The position numbers and the translations under genes were made by a program. From assembly GCA_903922735.1 (NCBI GenBank), contig CAIXUZ010000008.1, positions 1 to 64,000 on the forward strand: a stretch of 64,000 nucleotides of DNA, in the 5' to 3' direction. Source of the DNA: an uncultured Verrucomicrobia subdivision 3 bacterium. GTDB lineage: Bacteria; Verrucomicrobiota; Verrucomicrobiia; Limisphaerales; UBA11358. The notes beneath the pieces are model-generated. The model saw nothing but the letters and a program-made list of their open reading frames with translations. It was not told the DNA's origin and searched no databases. Below, piece by piece: positions 27,981 through 37,690 of this stretch; the first letter of the stretch is position 1, and the number at the start of each line of letters is the position of its first letter.

Positions 27981-29849
27981 ATGAAACATACCATCGCAAT
28001 CATCACTTTTCTGGCTTTATCCATTTGTGCCACTTTTGCCGCCGGGGCTTCATCCGTATCTGTTCCTTTGCCAGAACCGGCATCGCTTCCCACCATGGGC
28101 ACTGCCCCGTGGGGTGACGATCCGCTCAGCCGGGCGAGGCTGAATGGGGCGAAGGAAGGCAAATTCAACCTGACCCAAGTGGCGAATCATGGCACGCGGC
28201 TGGCCACCGTGCTGGAGTTTCGCGCTGAGCAGGCGTTTGATGGCGAACCGTGGGGATTGCAAGTGACCATTCCCTCTACCGCCCCTCTGAAAAAGGGAGC
28301 GACGGTGTTTTTCGAGCTTTATATCCGAACCATCGGCACCAAGGCGGAAAGCGGCGAGGGACGTACGATTCTCAACCTAGAGCAGCGCGGACAGCCTTTC
28401 ACAAAATCGGTTTCAAGAAATATCACTGCGCCATCGGGTGGTGTTTGGGTGCGCCGTTGCTACTCCGGAGTGGTGAAGGAAAACTATCCCGCCGGCGGAG
28501 CGCAGATCAATTTTCAGCTCGGTTTCGATCGTGCCCAGACCATCCAAATCGGCGGACTGCGGGTGGTGGACTTAGGGCTGGGCGTGCCGCCGCAATCTTT
28601 GCCGGTGGAAACCGCGACTTCTTATCCCGGACGCGAGGCGAATGCTGAGTGGCGTGCCAAGGCGTCCCAGCGGATCGAACAATATCGCAAGGGAGACCTG
28701 ACCATCGTGGTTGTGGACGCCGCAGGAAAGCCGGTGAACGGCGCCAAGGTGCAAGTGACCATGACCAAGCCGGACTTCGCTTTCGGCAGCGCCGTGGCTC
28801 CGGATATGATCATGGAAAAAAACGCCGACGGGGACCGTTATCGGGCATGGATCAAGGAGAACTGCACGCGGGTGGTCATTGAAAATCATTTGAAGTGGCC
28901 GGCATGGGAAAATGGTCTTCGCCCCAACGCTCCACCAAAACAGCGGAACAGCACCACTTTGGAAAGTCTGGCCTGGCTTAATCAGGAAGGCATTGAAATC
29001 AAGGGGCACAATCTCATCTGGCCGTCCTGGCATAATTCCCCGAAGCGACTCGAGGCTTTGGCGGGCGACCCCGCAGCATTGCGCAACGCTTGCGAAGACC
29101 GGATTGCCAGCGCGCTTAAGGCGACTGCTCCTTACCATCTGGTGTCATGGGACGTCGTCAATGAAGCCTACGCCAATCACAACATTCTGGATATTCTTGG
29201 CCCCGGAATCATGTCCGACTGGTTCAAGCAGGCGCGGCGGGAGTTTCCGCAGGGTGATTTGCTATACAATGATTACGCGCACCTGACCTCCGCCGGATCT
29301 TCCAAGTTCAAAGGCGCGGTGGAAAAAATCGTCAAAGATTTGAAAGCCAGCGGAGCGCCGATTACTGGCATGGGCATCCAGTCTCATGTGGGCGAGAGCA
29401 TGATCAACCCGGCGGATGTCGTGGCGGAATTGGATCGTCTGGTGGCCAATCTGCAAATCAATCTTTCAATCACCGAGTTTGACGCGAAAGTGAGCGACGA
29501 CAAGGTACATGCGGATTTCACACGGGATTTCATCACCGTCTGCTATGCCAATCCCCGCGTCACGAGCTTTCTCGCGTGGGGCTTTTGGGAGACCCGCCAC
29601 TGGATTCCCGAAGCTGCCATGTTAAGGAAGGATTGGACCGAACGCCCGGCCGCCAAAGTCTGGCACGATCTTTTCAAATGCGACTGGTGGACCAACCTGA
29701 GCGGCACGACGGATGCCAAAGGCGCCTGGCAGGGACGCGGATTTCGTGGGCTCCACACCATCACTGTCACCGTCGCTGGAAAATCCACGGTGGTAACGGC
29801 GCAAATTGACGGGCAGCCGCAAACGGTAACGGTGCGACTTGCCCAATGA
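27981..29849 (+). CDS. Exported GH10 endo-xylanase with N-terminal carbohydrate-binding-like domain
   Basis: 622 aa with a signal peptide ending near FAAGAS. Residues about 30-200 form a beta-sandwich like family 4/9 carbohydrate-binding modules, followed by a short Ig-like segment (VVDAAGKPVNGAKVQV). The GH10 barrel contains IKGHNLIWPSWHNSP, SWDVVNEAYANH with acid/base Glu395, and LSITEFDAKVSD with nucleophile Glu499. A further small beta region closes the protein. It should cleave beta-1,4-xylan internally. It lies 77 bp after cstA. Confidence 0.92.
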   Translation: MKHTIAIITFLALSICATFAAGASSVSVPLPEPASLPTMGTAPWGDDPLSRARLNGAKEGKFNLTQVANHGTRLATVLEFRAEQAFDGEPWGLQVTIPSTAPLKKGATVFFELYIRTIGTKAESGEGRTILNLEQRGQPFTKSVSRNITAPSGGVWVRRCYSGVVKENYPAGGAQINFQLGFDRAQTIQIGGLRVVDLGLGVPPQSLPVETATSYPGREANAEWRAKASQRIEQYRKGDLTIVVVDAAGKPVNGAKVQVTMTKPDFAFGSAVAPDMIMEKNADGDRYRAWIKENCTRVVIENHLKWPAWENGLRPNAPPKQRNSTTLESLAWLNQEGIEIKGHNLIWPSWHNSPKRLEALAGDPAALRNACEDRIASALKATAPYHLVSWDVVNEAYANHNILDILGPGIMSDWFKQARREFPQGDLLYNDYAHLTSAGSSKFKGAVEKIVKDLKASGAPITGMGIQSHVGESMINPADVVAELDRLVANLQINLSITEFDAKVSDDKVHADFTRDFITVCYANPRVTSFLAWGFWETRHWIPEAAMLRKDWTERPAAKVWHDLFKCDWWTNLSGTTDAKGAWQGRGFRGLHTITVTVAGKSTVVTAQIDGQPQTVTVRLAQ

Positions 29850-29902
29850 TTTATCCTGGTTACATGCCGCCGCGTGTCGAAAATGTTATTCACTATTATG
29901 TG

Positions 29903-30982
29903 ATGAAATTAAAAGCAACCATCATTGGCTTCCTCATGCTGTCCATTTTCGCGGTACCCGCCGCCACGGTCACTACTTTTGCCGGCACCGGCGCCAAGGG
30001 TTTTTCCGGCGACGGCGGATCCGCAACGAATGCCGAACTTAATAATGTTTTTGGTATCGCTCGCGGACCGGACGGCTACCTCTACATCTGCGACACGGAT
30101 AACGCCCGCGTCCGTCGCGTCGGCCCGGATGGAAAGATCGAGTCTTACGCGGGCAATGGCGTGCGCGGGCGCCAAGGCGACGGTGGTCCGGCGGATAAAG
30201 CCTCGCTGAACAAGCCTTACGAATTGGCGTGGGACAAAGCGGGCAATTTGTTCATCGTTGAACTTGCGAATAATTGTGTGCGCCGGGTGGATGCGAAGAC
30301 CCGTATCATCACCACCATCGCCGGCACCGGCAAAGCAGGTTTTAGCGGCGACGGCGGGCCGGCGACGATGGCGCATTTCAATCAACCGCACAGTCTTGCC
30401 TTCGATGGAGCAGGGGATCTCTATGTTTGCGATATCATGAATCACCGCATCCGCAAGATCGAAATGAAGACTGGCATCATTTCCACGTGGTCTGGCACTG
30501 GTGAGGCGAAAACCGCATCTGATGGCTCGCCCATCACTGGTTCGCCGCTACACGGCCCGCGTGCGCTCGCCTTTGGACCGGATGGCAAATGTTACCTTGC
30601 CCTGCGCGAAGGCAATGCCCTGCTCCTGCTCGATCCGAAAGCGAACAGGCTCAGGCGCATTGCTGGCACTGGGAAAAAAGGTTTCACCGGCAACGGCGGC
30701 CCTGCACTGCAAGCCACGCTCTCCGGTCCGAAATGCGTGAGCCTCGCGGCTAATGGCGACGTCTATCTCGCCGACACCGAGTCGCATTCCATCCGCTACC
30801 TTGATGTTAAGAAATGCACGATTGAAGTTCTGGTTGGCAATGGCCAGAAAGGCGACGGGCCGGACCGCTACGATCCGCTCAATTGCCGGCTCGCTCGACC
30901 TCACGGCGTCTTCGTGGACAAAGACGGCTCCGTCTTCATCGGCGATAGCGAGAGCCACCGCCTGCGGGTGTGGCGGAAATAG
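29903..30982 (+). CDS. Exported NHL-repeat beta-propeller protein
   Basis: 359 aa from the ATG at 29903, chosen because it gives a signal peptide (..SIFAVPAATV); the frame is open back to the GH10 stop. Five or six blades repeat the NHL pattern, for example GDGGSATNAELNNVFGIARG, GDGGPADKASLNKPYELAWD and GDGGPATMAHFNQPHSLAFD, each followed by LYICDTDNARVRRV-like strands. Such propellers bind ligands or proteins and rarely have a known catalytic role. The gene sits close behind the GH10 xylanase. I infer only an envelope or extracellular location. Confidence 0.85.
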   Translation: MKLKATIIGFLMLSIFAVPAATVTTFAGTGAKGFSGDGGSATNAELNNVFGIARGPDGYLYICDTDNARVRRVGPDGKIESYAGNGVRGRQGDGGPADKASLNKPYELAWDKAGNLFIVELANNCVRRVDAKTRIITTIAGTGKAGFSGDGGPATMAHFNQPHSLAFDGAGDLYVCDIMNHRIRKIEMKTGIISTWSGTGEAKTASDGSPITGSPLHGPRALAFGPDGKCYLALREGNALLLLDPKANRLRRIAGTGKKGFTGNGGPALQATLSGPKCVSLAANGDVYLADTESHSIRYLDVKKCTIEVLVGNGQKGDGPDRYDPLNCRLARPHGVFVDKDGSVFIGDSESHRLRVWRK

Positions 30983-31052
30983 CTCTCTTTGTTGGGTGAT
31001 AATTTCTTGCTGGAAAACAGCCTTGTTTTGCGGCAAGCTCCCGTTTTAATTT

Positions 31053-32339
31053 ATGGATGTAAAACTCCCCAAACTCGGCGAAGGCTCGGATTCCGGCGTC
31101 GTGGTCGGCATTTTTGTAAAAGTGGGCGACACAGTCGCCAAGGATCAGCCGATTCTCGAACTTGAAAACGAGAAGGCTGTGGCCTCGATTCCTTCCAGTG
31201 GTGCCGGGGTTGTGGATAAAGTCCACGTCAAATCCGGCGACCGGGTGAGCGTCGGCCAGCGTTTGATCACTTTGTCGGATGGCGGTGCCCCCGCTGCCGC
31301 ACTTGTGCCGGCGGCAAAACCTGCTGCTAAAAAAACCGCGAAGGCTGCGCCGGAACCTGTGGAAGTCGAAGAAGTTGAAGCCGAGGCGGAATCTCCCGAA
31401 GAAAATTTCACGCCCGTGGCCGCGCCCGTCGCGTCGCCGTCATTGCGCCGGATGGCTCGCGAGTTGGGTATTGATTTAACCAAAGTTCGCGGCAGTGAAG
31501 CCGGTGGGCGCATCACCACCGGCGATGTGCGTGCTTATCTTGCCAGGCTGGCGAAAGCCGCCGCCAAACCTGCGCTTGCTCCGGTAGGTGCTGCTCCGGC
31601 CAAGCTTGCCGCTGTTCAGATTGATTTCTCGCAATGGGGGCCGATTCTCAAGAAGCCGGTCACGCAGTTGCGCAAGGTCATTGCCCGACGGATGAGCGAA
31701 AGCTGGAACACTGTCGCCCGCGTCACGCAGTTTGATGACATCGATTTCACCAGGCTCGGGGAATTGCGGAAAAAGTTCGCGCCCGAATACGAAAAGAAAG
31801 GCGTCAAACTTACGCTGACGCCGTTCGTGCTCAAAGCGGTGGCTTCCACGTTGAAGACGCATCCCATCTTTAATTCCAGCCTCGACGAAGTGGCGAATGA
31901 AATCATCCTCAAGGAATATGTCCACCTCGGTATCGCCGTGGACACGGACCAAGGCTTGATGGTTCCCGTCATTCGTGACGTGGACAAGAAATCCCTGTTT
32001 GATCTGGCCAAAGAGCTGGAACAACTCGCTGCGAAAGCGCGCGACCGCAAGATTACCGCTGACGAAATGAAAGGCGGCACGTTCACCATCTCCAACCAGG
32101 GTGCCATTGGGGGTGCCCATTTTACGCCCATCATCAATCTGCCTGAAGTCGCCATTCTCGGTCTCGGTCGCGGCGTGCTGAAGCCGGTCGCGCGCGACGG
32201 ACAAATTGTTGCCCGCCTGATGACGCCGGTGGCGCTGAGTTATGACCATCGTGTGATTGACGGCGGCAGCGCTGCGCGGTTCACGGTGGATTTGGTCAAG
32301 GCCTTTGAAAACTTCAGTGAAGACGCGGTGAAGCTTTAA
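31053..32339 (+). CDS. Dihydrolipoamide acyltransferase, E2 of a 2-oxoacid dehydrogenase complex
   Basis: 428 aa with the usual three parts. The lipoyl domain (1-76) carries ELENEKAVASIPSS, with Lys41 as lipoylation site in an E-K-A rather than D-K-A setting. An Ala/Pro/Glu-rich linker leads to the subunit-binding domain (about 128-170, SPSLRRMARELGIDLTKVRG). The catalytic core ends SYDHRVIDGGSAARF with the active-site His399. It is followed 6 bp later by the E3 gene. Pyruvate is the most likely substrate, but the E1 subunits are not in this window, so a branched-chain or 2-oxoglutarate complex is not excluded. Confidence 0.92.
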   Translation: MDVKLPKLGEGSDSGVVVGIFVKVGDTVAKDQPILELENEKAVASIPSSGAGVVDKVHVKSGDRVSVGQRLITLSDGGAPAAALVPAAKPAAKKTAKAAPEPVEVEEVEAEAESPEENFTPVAAPVASPSLRRMARELGIDLTKVRGSEAGGRITTGDVRAYLARLAKAAAKPALAPVGAAPAKLAAVQIDFSQWGPILKKPVTQLRKVIARRMSESWNTVARVTQFDDIDFTRLGELRKKFAPEYEKKGVKLTLTPFVLKAVASTLKTHPIFNSSLDEVANEIILKEYVHLGIAVDTDQGLMVPVIRDVDKKSLFDLAKELEQLAAKARDRKITADEMKGGTFTISNQGAIGGAHFTPIINLPEVAILGLGRGVLKPVARDGQIVARLMTPVALSYDHRVIDGGSAARFTVDLVKAFENFSEDAVKL

Positions 32340-32345
32340 TTTTCT

Positions 32346-33767
32346 ATGGACACTATCAAAACCGAAATTGTAGTTGTGGGTGCCGGTCCCGGCGGATATG
32401 CCGCGGCCTTTTATGCCGCCGACCTGGGTAAAAAAGTCGTTCTCATCGAACGTGAAAAACGCCTTGGCGGCGTCTGTCTCAATTGGGGTTGCATCCCGTC
32501 CAAGGCGCTGCTGTATGCCACTCACCAGCTCGTCGTGGCCCGCGAATCCGCCCATCGCGGCATCACGTTCGCTGAACCGAAGGTGGATTTGAACCAGATG
32601 CGCGCGTGGAAAGAATCCATTTTGGAAAAACTTGCCAATGGCGTCGCCGCGCTGGCGAAGATGCGCAATGTGACCGTCATCAAAGGCCGCGCCTATTTTG
32701 AAGGCTCGCAGAAGCTGCGCGTCGAGACCGAAGCCGGCCAGCAGTTTGTGGAATACGAGACGGCCATTCTCGCCGCCGGCTCCAACGCGGCCATGCCGAA
32801 GGCTTTTGACTTGGGCAATCCGCGCGTCATGACCGCCACCGAGGCGCTCAACATTGAGGACGTGCCTGAAAATCTGCTCGTCATCGGCGGCGGATTTATC
32901 GGTATGGAAATGGGTACCGTCTATGCCGCGCTCGGCAGCAAGGTGACGCTGGCTGAAGCGTTGGACAACATTCTCTCCATTGCCGATCCCGACCTCGCGC
33001 GGCCGGTGGTGGCCGTGGCGAAAAAGGCGTTCAAGGAAATTCGCCTCAAGACACGCGTCAACAAGATGTCCACCGTCGGCAAGCATATCAAGGTGGAGAT
33101 GGAATATAACGGCCAGAAGGTTGAAGAACTTTACGACCGCGTGCTTGTCGCGCTCGGCCGCGTGCCCAACAGCACCGACATAGGTCTCGAAAATACCGGC
33201 GTGCAGTTGGACGAAAAAGGTTTCGTCAAAGTCAATAATCAGCAGCAGACCGGCGATCCGAATATTTACGCCATTGGCGACATTGTCGGCGGCGCGTTGC
33301 TGGCGCACAAGGCGCACAAGGAAGCGCGCATCGCCGTGGAAAACATCAACGGCGAACATGTGGTGAATGAAAATATCGTCATCCCGGCGGTTGCCTTCAC
33401 CGATCCCGAGCTGGCTTGGTGCGGTTTGACCGAACAGGAGGCCAAGGCGAAGGGTATTCCGTATGAAGTTGCCAAATTCCCGTGGAGCGCCTCCGGTCGC
33501 GCGCTCTCGTTTGACCGCACGGACGGCGTCACCAAGATGCTGATTGATCCCGAGAGCGAACGCGTGCTGGGCGTAGGCATCTGCGGTTCCAACGCCGGCG
33601 AACTCATCGGCGAAGCGACCCTCGCGATGGAGATGGGCGCGACCGCCGAGGATATTGCGCTGACAGTGCACCCGCATCCGACGCTTTCGGAAACGCTGAT
33701 GGAATGTGCCGAAGCTTTTTACGGCCATGCCACTCACACCATTGCGCGCAGGAAACCGAAACTGTAA
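32346..33767 (+). CDS. lpd: Dihydrolipoyl dehydrogenase, E3
   Basis: 473 aa flavoprotein. The FAD-binding GAGPGGYAAAFYA motif, redox-active disulfide GGVCLNWGCIPSK (Cys44 and Cys49), NAD-binding VIGGGFIGMEMG, second FAD motif IYAIGDIVGGALLAHKA and the C-terminal His-Glu pair in HPHPTLSE are all present. It reoxidises the lipoyl groups of the E2 encoded 6 bp upstream. The transcript ends at the terminator immediately downstream. Confidence 0.95.
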   Translation: MDTIKTEIVVVGAGPGGYAAAFYAADLGKKVVLIEREKRLGGVCLNWGCIPSKALLYATHQLVVARESAHRGITFAEPKVDLNQMRAWKESILEKLANGVAALAKMRNVTVIKGRAYFEGSQKLRVETEAGQQFVEYETAILAAGSNAAMPKAFDLGNPRVMTATEALNIEDVPENLLVIGGGFIGMEMGTVYAALGSKVTLAEALDNILSIADPDLARPVVAVAKKAFKEIRLKTRVNKMSTVGKHIKVEMEYNGQKVEELYDRVLVALGRVPNSTDIGLENTGVQLDEKGFVKVNNQQQTGDPNIYAIGDIVGGALLAHKAHKEARIAVENINGEHVVNENIVIPAVAFTDPELAWCGLTEQEAKAKGIPYEVAKFPWSASGRALSFDRTDGVTKMLIDPESERVLGVGICGSNAGELIGEATLAMEMGATAEDIALTVHPHPTLSETLMECAEAFYGHATHTIARRKPKL

Positions 33768-33786
33768 TTCTTATTCCAAAATAATA

Positions 33787-33817
33787 CCCCCATCGGCCAA
33801 GGCTGATGGGGGTTTTT
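33787..33817. terminator. Rho-independent terminator between convergent genes
   Basis: A 12-bp stem (CCCCCATCGGCC with GGCTGATGGGGG, one G-T wobble) around a 2-nt AA centre is followed by TTTTT on the plus strand. It ends the E2-E3 operon. It lies just past the 3' end of the minus-strand gene at 33821, so it may serve both directions, although the minus-strand tail is only a weak T tract. Confidence 0.88.
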
Positions 33818-33820
33818 GTT

Positions 33821-34405
33821 TTATTCCGGCTGTTTGTTTGCTTCAGCCTCCTTGACCAGTTTGTCTTTAGCCTCGGGAGAAATGCCATGGGAAAGTTTGA
33901 TGTGTAGATGGTCTCGCAGAAATTCTTCGATAGTCATCCATTTGTCCTCAACGCGGATGCGTTTTGTCCAGGCGCAAATCACTTGAAACTCACCTTGCAG
34001 CTTTTGAACTTCCTCCGTGGATTGACGTAGATCAGTCAGTGCCTTCAAGAGTTCCTGGCGTGCCTCTTCTTTCTTCTTCAGATTGTCGCGCAGGGCATTC
34101 ACCGCCAATCCCAAGATAAGCAGCGAGCTGAAGCTGACCAAAATGTTCCAATACCAATAGCCGAGATTAGAGTAATGATGCCCGCTCCGGATGTCCGCGC
34201 AACCCCAAGTCAGCGCTCCGACTATTGCGGAAATGATGATATCGCTGCGTCGCAGATACCACGCGGTGATGGCAATGGGGATGAAATAAAAGACATCCAG
34301 ATGCAGTTCAGCCCCCGTGATGTAATCAGCGAAGCCGATGACCGCCTGAACCGTCAAGCTGACCAGCATCACCCGCAGTCGGTTCATGATGTCGGTCCGG
34401 TTCAT
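33821..34405 (-). CDS. Four-helix membrane sensor-like protein with degenerate cysteine motif
   Basis: 194 aa. Residues about 10-105 contain four membrane segments in the style of MASE-type sensor domains (VFYFIPIAITAWYLRR, WYWNILVSFSSLLILGL). A coiled coil (about 105-138) follows. The C-terminal ~55 residues read VICAWTKRIR..W.TIEEFL and SHGISPEA. That is a degenerate version of the ICxxCKxIRD..SHGICPxC module found at the ends of many bacterial sensor and response-regulator proteins; three of the four Cys are missing. No kinase or output domain is present. Function is unknown. Confidence 0.7.
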   Translation of the reverse strand: MNRTDIMNRLRVMLVSLTVQAVIGFADYITGAELHLDVFYFIPIAITAWYLRRSDIIISAIVGALTWGCADIRSGHHYSNLGYWYWNILVSFSSLLILGLAVNALRDNLKKKEEARQELLKALTDLRQSTEEVQKLQGEFQVICAWTKRIRVEDKWMTIEEFLRDHLHIKLSHGISPEAKDKLVKEAEANKQPE

Positions 34406-34426
34406 GTTAAATTGGCGGCGCGGTGT

Positions 34427-36229
34427 TTATTTCTTCTGCGCTTCCTTCGCCCATGCGTCTTTCAGTGTGATAGTGCGGTTGAAGACCAGCTTGCCCGGCT
34501 TGGCCTCCAAATCCAACGCAAAGTAGGCCAGCCGCTCGAATTGATAGCGTTCCGCAAACGTCGCGCCTTTTAAGCTCGGTTCGCACTTGGCGGTGATCAC
34601 TTCCAGCGAGTGCGGGTTGAGATGCTTCTTGAAATCGCCGTCCGCATCCGGCTCCGCCACCGTGAAGAGGCGGTCATAGAGGCGCACCTCGGCGTCCACG
34701 GCGTGCGCGGCGCTCACCCAATGGATGGTGCCCTTGACCTTGCGCGCGGAACTCGCGCCGCCGGTTTTGCTTTCCAGATCCGCCGTGCAGCGCAGTTCCA
34801 ATAGGTTGCCGCTGGCATCCTTGATCACTTCTTCGCACTTGATGATATAGGCGTATTTCAAACGCACTTCACCGCCCGGTTTGAGGCGAAAAAACTTCGG
34901 CGGCGGCACCTCGGCAAAATCGTCCCGCTCGATGTAGAGTTCGCGGCTGAAGGGAACTTTGCGTTTGCCCGCGGTTTCATCCTCGGGATTGTTTGTGGCA
35001 TCCAGCTCCTCAACCTGGCCCTCGGGATAATTCGTGATGACGATCTTGATTGGCCGCAGGACGGCGAGTCGGCGTAGCGAGCGCTTGTTCAAGTCTTCGC
35101 GGATGGCGAATTCCAAAACGCTCACGTCGGTGATCCCGTTGTATTTCGTGATGCCGATGTTGTAAGCGAAGTTGCGCAAGGCTTGCGCGGTCACCCCGCG
35201 GCGGCGGATGCCGCAGATGGTGGGCATGCGCGGATCATCCCAGCCGGTGACGAGATGTTCGTCCACCAATTGCATGAGCTTGCGTTTGCTCATCACGGTG
35301 TAGCCAAGCGCGAGCCGGGCGAACTCGTATTGATGCGGCAGCGGGCGCGGCAGATTCAGGCTTTCGAGAATCCAGTCGTAAAGCGGGCGGTGCACCTCAA
35401 ATTCCAGCGTGCAGATGGAGTGAGTGATGCCTTCGATGTAATCGCTCAGACAGTGCGCGAAGTCATACATCGGGTAGATGCACCATTGCTTGCCGGTCTG
35501 GTGATGTTCGACGTGTTTGATGCGGTAGAGCAGGGGATCGCGCAGCCAGATGTTCGGCGCGGAGGCGTCAATCTTTGCGCGCAGCGTGCGCACGCCGTCA
35601 GTGAATTCGCCGGCCTTCATGCGCTGGAAGAGATCGAGGTTTTCCTCGACGGTGCGGTTGCGGAAGGGGCTTTCCAGTCCGTTGCGCCGGTATTCGTCCG
35701 TTTGGTCCGGCGTCAGGTCGCAGACAAAGGCTTTGCCCTTCTCAATCAACTCCTCGGCATAATCGTAAATCTGGTCGAAATAATCGGAGGCGTAAAAGGG
35801 CTCGAAGCTTTCGCTTTTGCGTTGTTCGCGGTCCGCCTGGGTGGCGGCCGGCAAATAGAAATCGCGTTTGCCGTCTTCGGCCAGCGTCTCGGGCGACATG
35901 CCTTTCGCCTTCAGGCCGAGCTTGTCATCCGCCCACGCGCTGATGAGCCAGTTCACGTCGGCTTGGATGGATTCGACGTATTCCATGTCTTCCTTGGCGG
36001 GATTCGTGTCATCCATCCGCAGATTGCAGATGCCGCCGAACTCGCGCGCGATGCCGAAGTTCAGGCAAATCGATTTGGCATGGCCGATGTGGAGATAGCC
36101 GTTCGGCTCCGGGGGGAAGCGCGTATGGATGCGCGGATAAATGTTTTCCGCCACGTGGGCGGCGACGATGTCGCGGATGAAATCAGACGGCGCGGCGGGT
36201 GTGGCGGAATCTTTGTTTTCCAAACTCAT
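34427..36229 (-). CDS. glnS: Glutaminyl-tRNA synthetase
   Basis: 600 aa class I synthetase. The HIGH signature appears in [21 protein letters not shown] and the KMSKS-like loop as [32 protein letters not shown] and [18 protein letters not shown] are GlnRS-specific, separating it from GluRS. The anticodon-binding beta-barrels occupy the C-terminal third. Length is slightly above E. coli GlnRS (about 554 aa). It charges tRNA-Gln directly. Confidence 0.96.
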   Translation of the reverse strand: MSLENKDSATPAAPSDFIRDIVAAHVAENIYPRIHTRFPPEPNGYLHIGHAKSICLNFGIAREFGGICNLRMDDTNPAKEDMEYVESIQADVNWLISAWADDKLGLKAKGMSPETLAEDGKRDFYLPAATQADREQRKSESFEPFYASDYFDQIYDYAEELIEKGKAFVCDLTPDQTDEYRRNGLESPFRNRTVEENLDLFQRMKAGEFTDGVRTLRAKIDASAPNIWLRDPLLYRIKHVEHHQTGKQWCIYPMYDFAHCLSDYIEGITHSICTLEFEVHRPLYDWILESLNLPRPLPHQYEFARLALGYTVMSKRKLMQLVDEHLVTGWDDPRMPTICGIRRRGVTAQALRNFAYNIGITKYNGITDVSVLEFAIREDLNKRSLRRLAVLRPIKIVITNYPEGQVEELDATNNPEDETAGKRKVPFSRELYIERDDFAEVPPPKFFRLKPGGEVRLKYAYIIKCEEVIKDASGNLLELRCTADLESKTGGASSARKVKGTIHWVSAAHAVDAEVRLYDRLFTVAEPDADGDFKKHLNPHSLEVITAKCEPSLKGATFAERYQFERLAYFALDLEAKPGKLVFNRTITLKDAWAKEAQKK

Positions 36230-36360
36230 AAAATCCCGCGCAGGCTAACAAAGAAACCCGCATTTGTCCAAAAATGTCGTGCGAAGGTCGGGAAGCGAAA
36301 GGAGTAAATATCCACCCTCGCCACCTTCGCGCGAAATAACTAAAAAATCGTTTGGCCGTA

Positions 36361-36951
36361 TCACCCGCCGACGCCGGCGTATTCCTCGTCCGTTTTGAGT
36401 TCGAGACCCATGAGGATGTAATCGTGCGTAATGGCCTGCATGTCCTTGACGTAATCGTCGAGCCGCACCAGTTGGTTGAAGCCGAGCATCGCAAACATTT
36501 TCATCGCCGCTTTCTGTTCGGCGATGAAGGCCGCCTCGGCCTTTTCCAATCCGGCCTCGCGCGCGATGCCGAGAATTTCGGTAATGAGCTTGGTGGCCAG
36601 TCCGCGTCCGCGATATTCCGGATGCACCAGGACGCTCACTCGTCCGATGTGCCGTTTCCAGCCGCCGAGCCGCTGGTGCAGCGTGGCGCTGCCGACAATT
36701 TTGCCGTCAATCACGCCGAGCAATGGCAGGTTGCGGCCCACATCAATGTTCTTGCACCAGTCGCGGATGACCTTGATGTCCTGCACGCGATGCTTGATGA
36801 ACATCCGTTCCTGTTCGGGGATGTCCAGAAACAGCTGGTGAAAGGCCTTTTCATCATCGGCTTTGAGCGGACGCAATACCGCCTTTTTGCCGTCCTTCAG
36901 CTTGATGGTTTTGGGGAATTTCTGGAGTTCAAGTTCGATACTGAATGACAT
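36361..36951 (-). CDS. GNAT-family N-acetyltransferase
   Basis: 196 aa from the ATG at 36951; a longer frame to 36999 adds only a basic stretch without family character. The acetyl-CoA-binding motif is VSVLVHPEYRGRGLATKLITE, with GATLHQ-like strand (GSATLHQRLGGW) before it and AMLGFNQLVRLDDYV after it. The N-terminal part (VLRPLKADDEKAFHQLF) is typical of GNAT proteins. The acceptor substrate cannot be deduced. It lies 131 bp upstream of glnS on the same strand. Confidence 0.85.
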   Translation of the reverse strand: MSFSIELELQKFPKTIKLKDGKKAVLRPLKADDEKAFHQLFLDIPEQERMFIKHRVQDIKVIRDWCKNIDVGRNLPLLGVIDGKIVGSATLHQRLGGWKRHIGRVSVLVHPEYRGRGLATKLITEILGIAREAGLEKAEAAFIAEQKAAMKMFAMLGFNQLVRLDDYVKDMQAITHDYILMGLELKTDEEYAGVGG

Positions 36952-37219
36952 AAGTTTCCTTTGCTTACGCACTCTGCGATGGATGCGCTCATCGCGCAAT
37001 CAAAATTTTCAGCTCTCGCCGGCTGGGTGAGGGTTGATACAGGGGGCGGTGGTGGGGCAAAAGCCGGGTCGCGCGAAGCCCGCGAAGGGAGTGGAAAAAA
37101 TAACTGCGGACGAGCTTTGTTAAACCGGTGGGAGTGTTTCCGCAATGCCCCGTCATTTCTCCGGCCTGGCTTCGAGTTCGTCCCCTTTGCGGCCTTCGTG
37201 CTACATCTGCAAGGTTTTG
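36952..37219. other. Intergenic spacer between GNAT and cutA genes
   Basis: No gene or RNA is recognised. Around 37070-37095 it contains a GCGCGAAG..GCGAAGGGAG stretch that also occurs, in related form, near 36284 and 53578, suggesting a small dispersed repeat. Confidence 0.4.
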
Positions 37220-37555
37220 TTAGTTGGTCTGGCGGCAACTGGCCGCCAGCCAGGCCAGATATTTTTGATTGCCCGCCGCGAGCGGCAGGACCAGAAACTC
37301 CGGCGTGTCGTAGGGATGCCGGGCGAGCACCAGCTTTTCCAGTGCCGCGAGCTTGGATTTTTGGGTTTTGAGTAGCAGCAACACCTCCATGCCGGATTCC
37401 ATTTTCCCCTGCCACCAGTAGTGCGATTCGATTTTGGGGATGAGATTGGCGCAGGCGATGAGCTTGGTCGCCAAAGCCGCCTTGGCCAGCGCACGGGCCG
37501 TTTTCGAATCCGGCGCGGTGACGAGAACGAGGGCGAAATCGATGGCGGTTTTCAT
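37220..37555 (-). CDS. cutA: CutA-family divalent-cation tolerance protein
   Basis: 111 aa, the normal CutA length. Conserved elements are LVLVTAPDSKTARALAKAAL, ACANLIPKIESHYWWQGKME and HPYDTPEFLVLPL, in the order expected for this trimeric ferredoxin-like fold. CutA proteins are linked to divalent-metal tolerance, though their biochemical role is unsettled. No leader peptide, so cytoplasmic. Confidence 0.93.
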   Translation of the reverse strand: MKTAIDFALVLVTAPDSKTARALAKAALATKLIACANLIPKIESHYWWQGKMESGMEVLLLLKTQKSKLAALEKLVLARHPYDTPEFLVLPLAAGNQKYLAWLAASCRQTN

Positions 37556-37690
37556 TATTTATTCCATTCCTGAAACTTTGCAGTTCAACTCCGTATTAGG
37601 CGGCATCACGTCAATCACAAACTAAATCTTCAAGCGGCAAATGCTCCGACCGAAATCAAAGCTGCCACTGCAAATACGCGAAGTAAAGCC

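Noticed and set aside
31476..33737. 753-codon open frame on the minus strand across the E2 and E3 genes
   Set aside because: It is the antisense shadow of two confidently identified genes, a common effect of high-GC codon usage, and its translation has no family character.
35183..36307. 374-codon plus-strand frame opposite glnS
   Set aside because: Overlaps an unambiguous housekeeping gene and reads as a compositional shadow.
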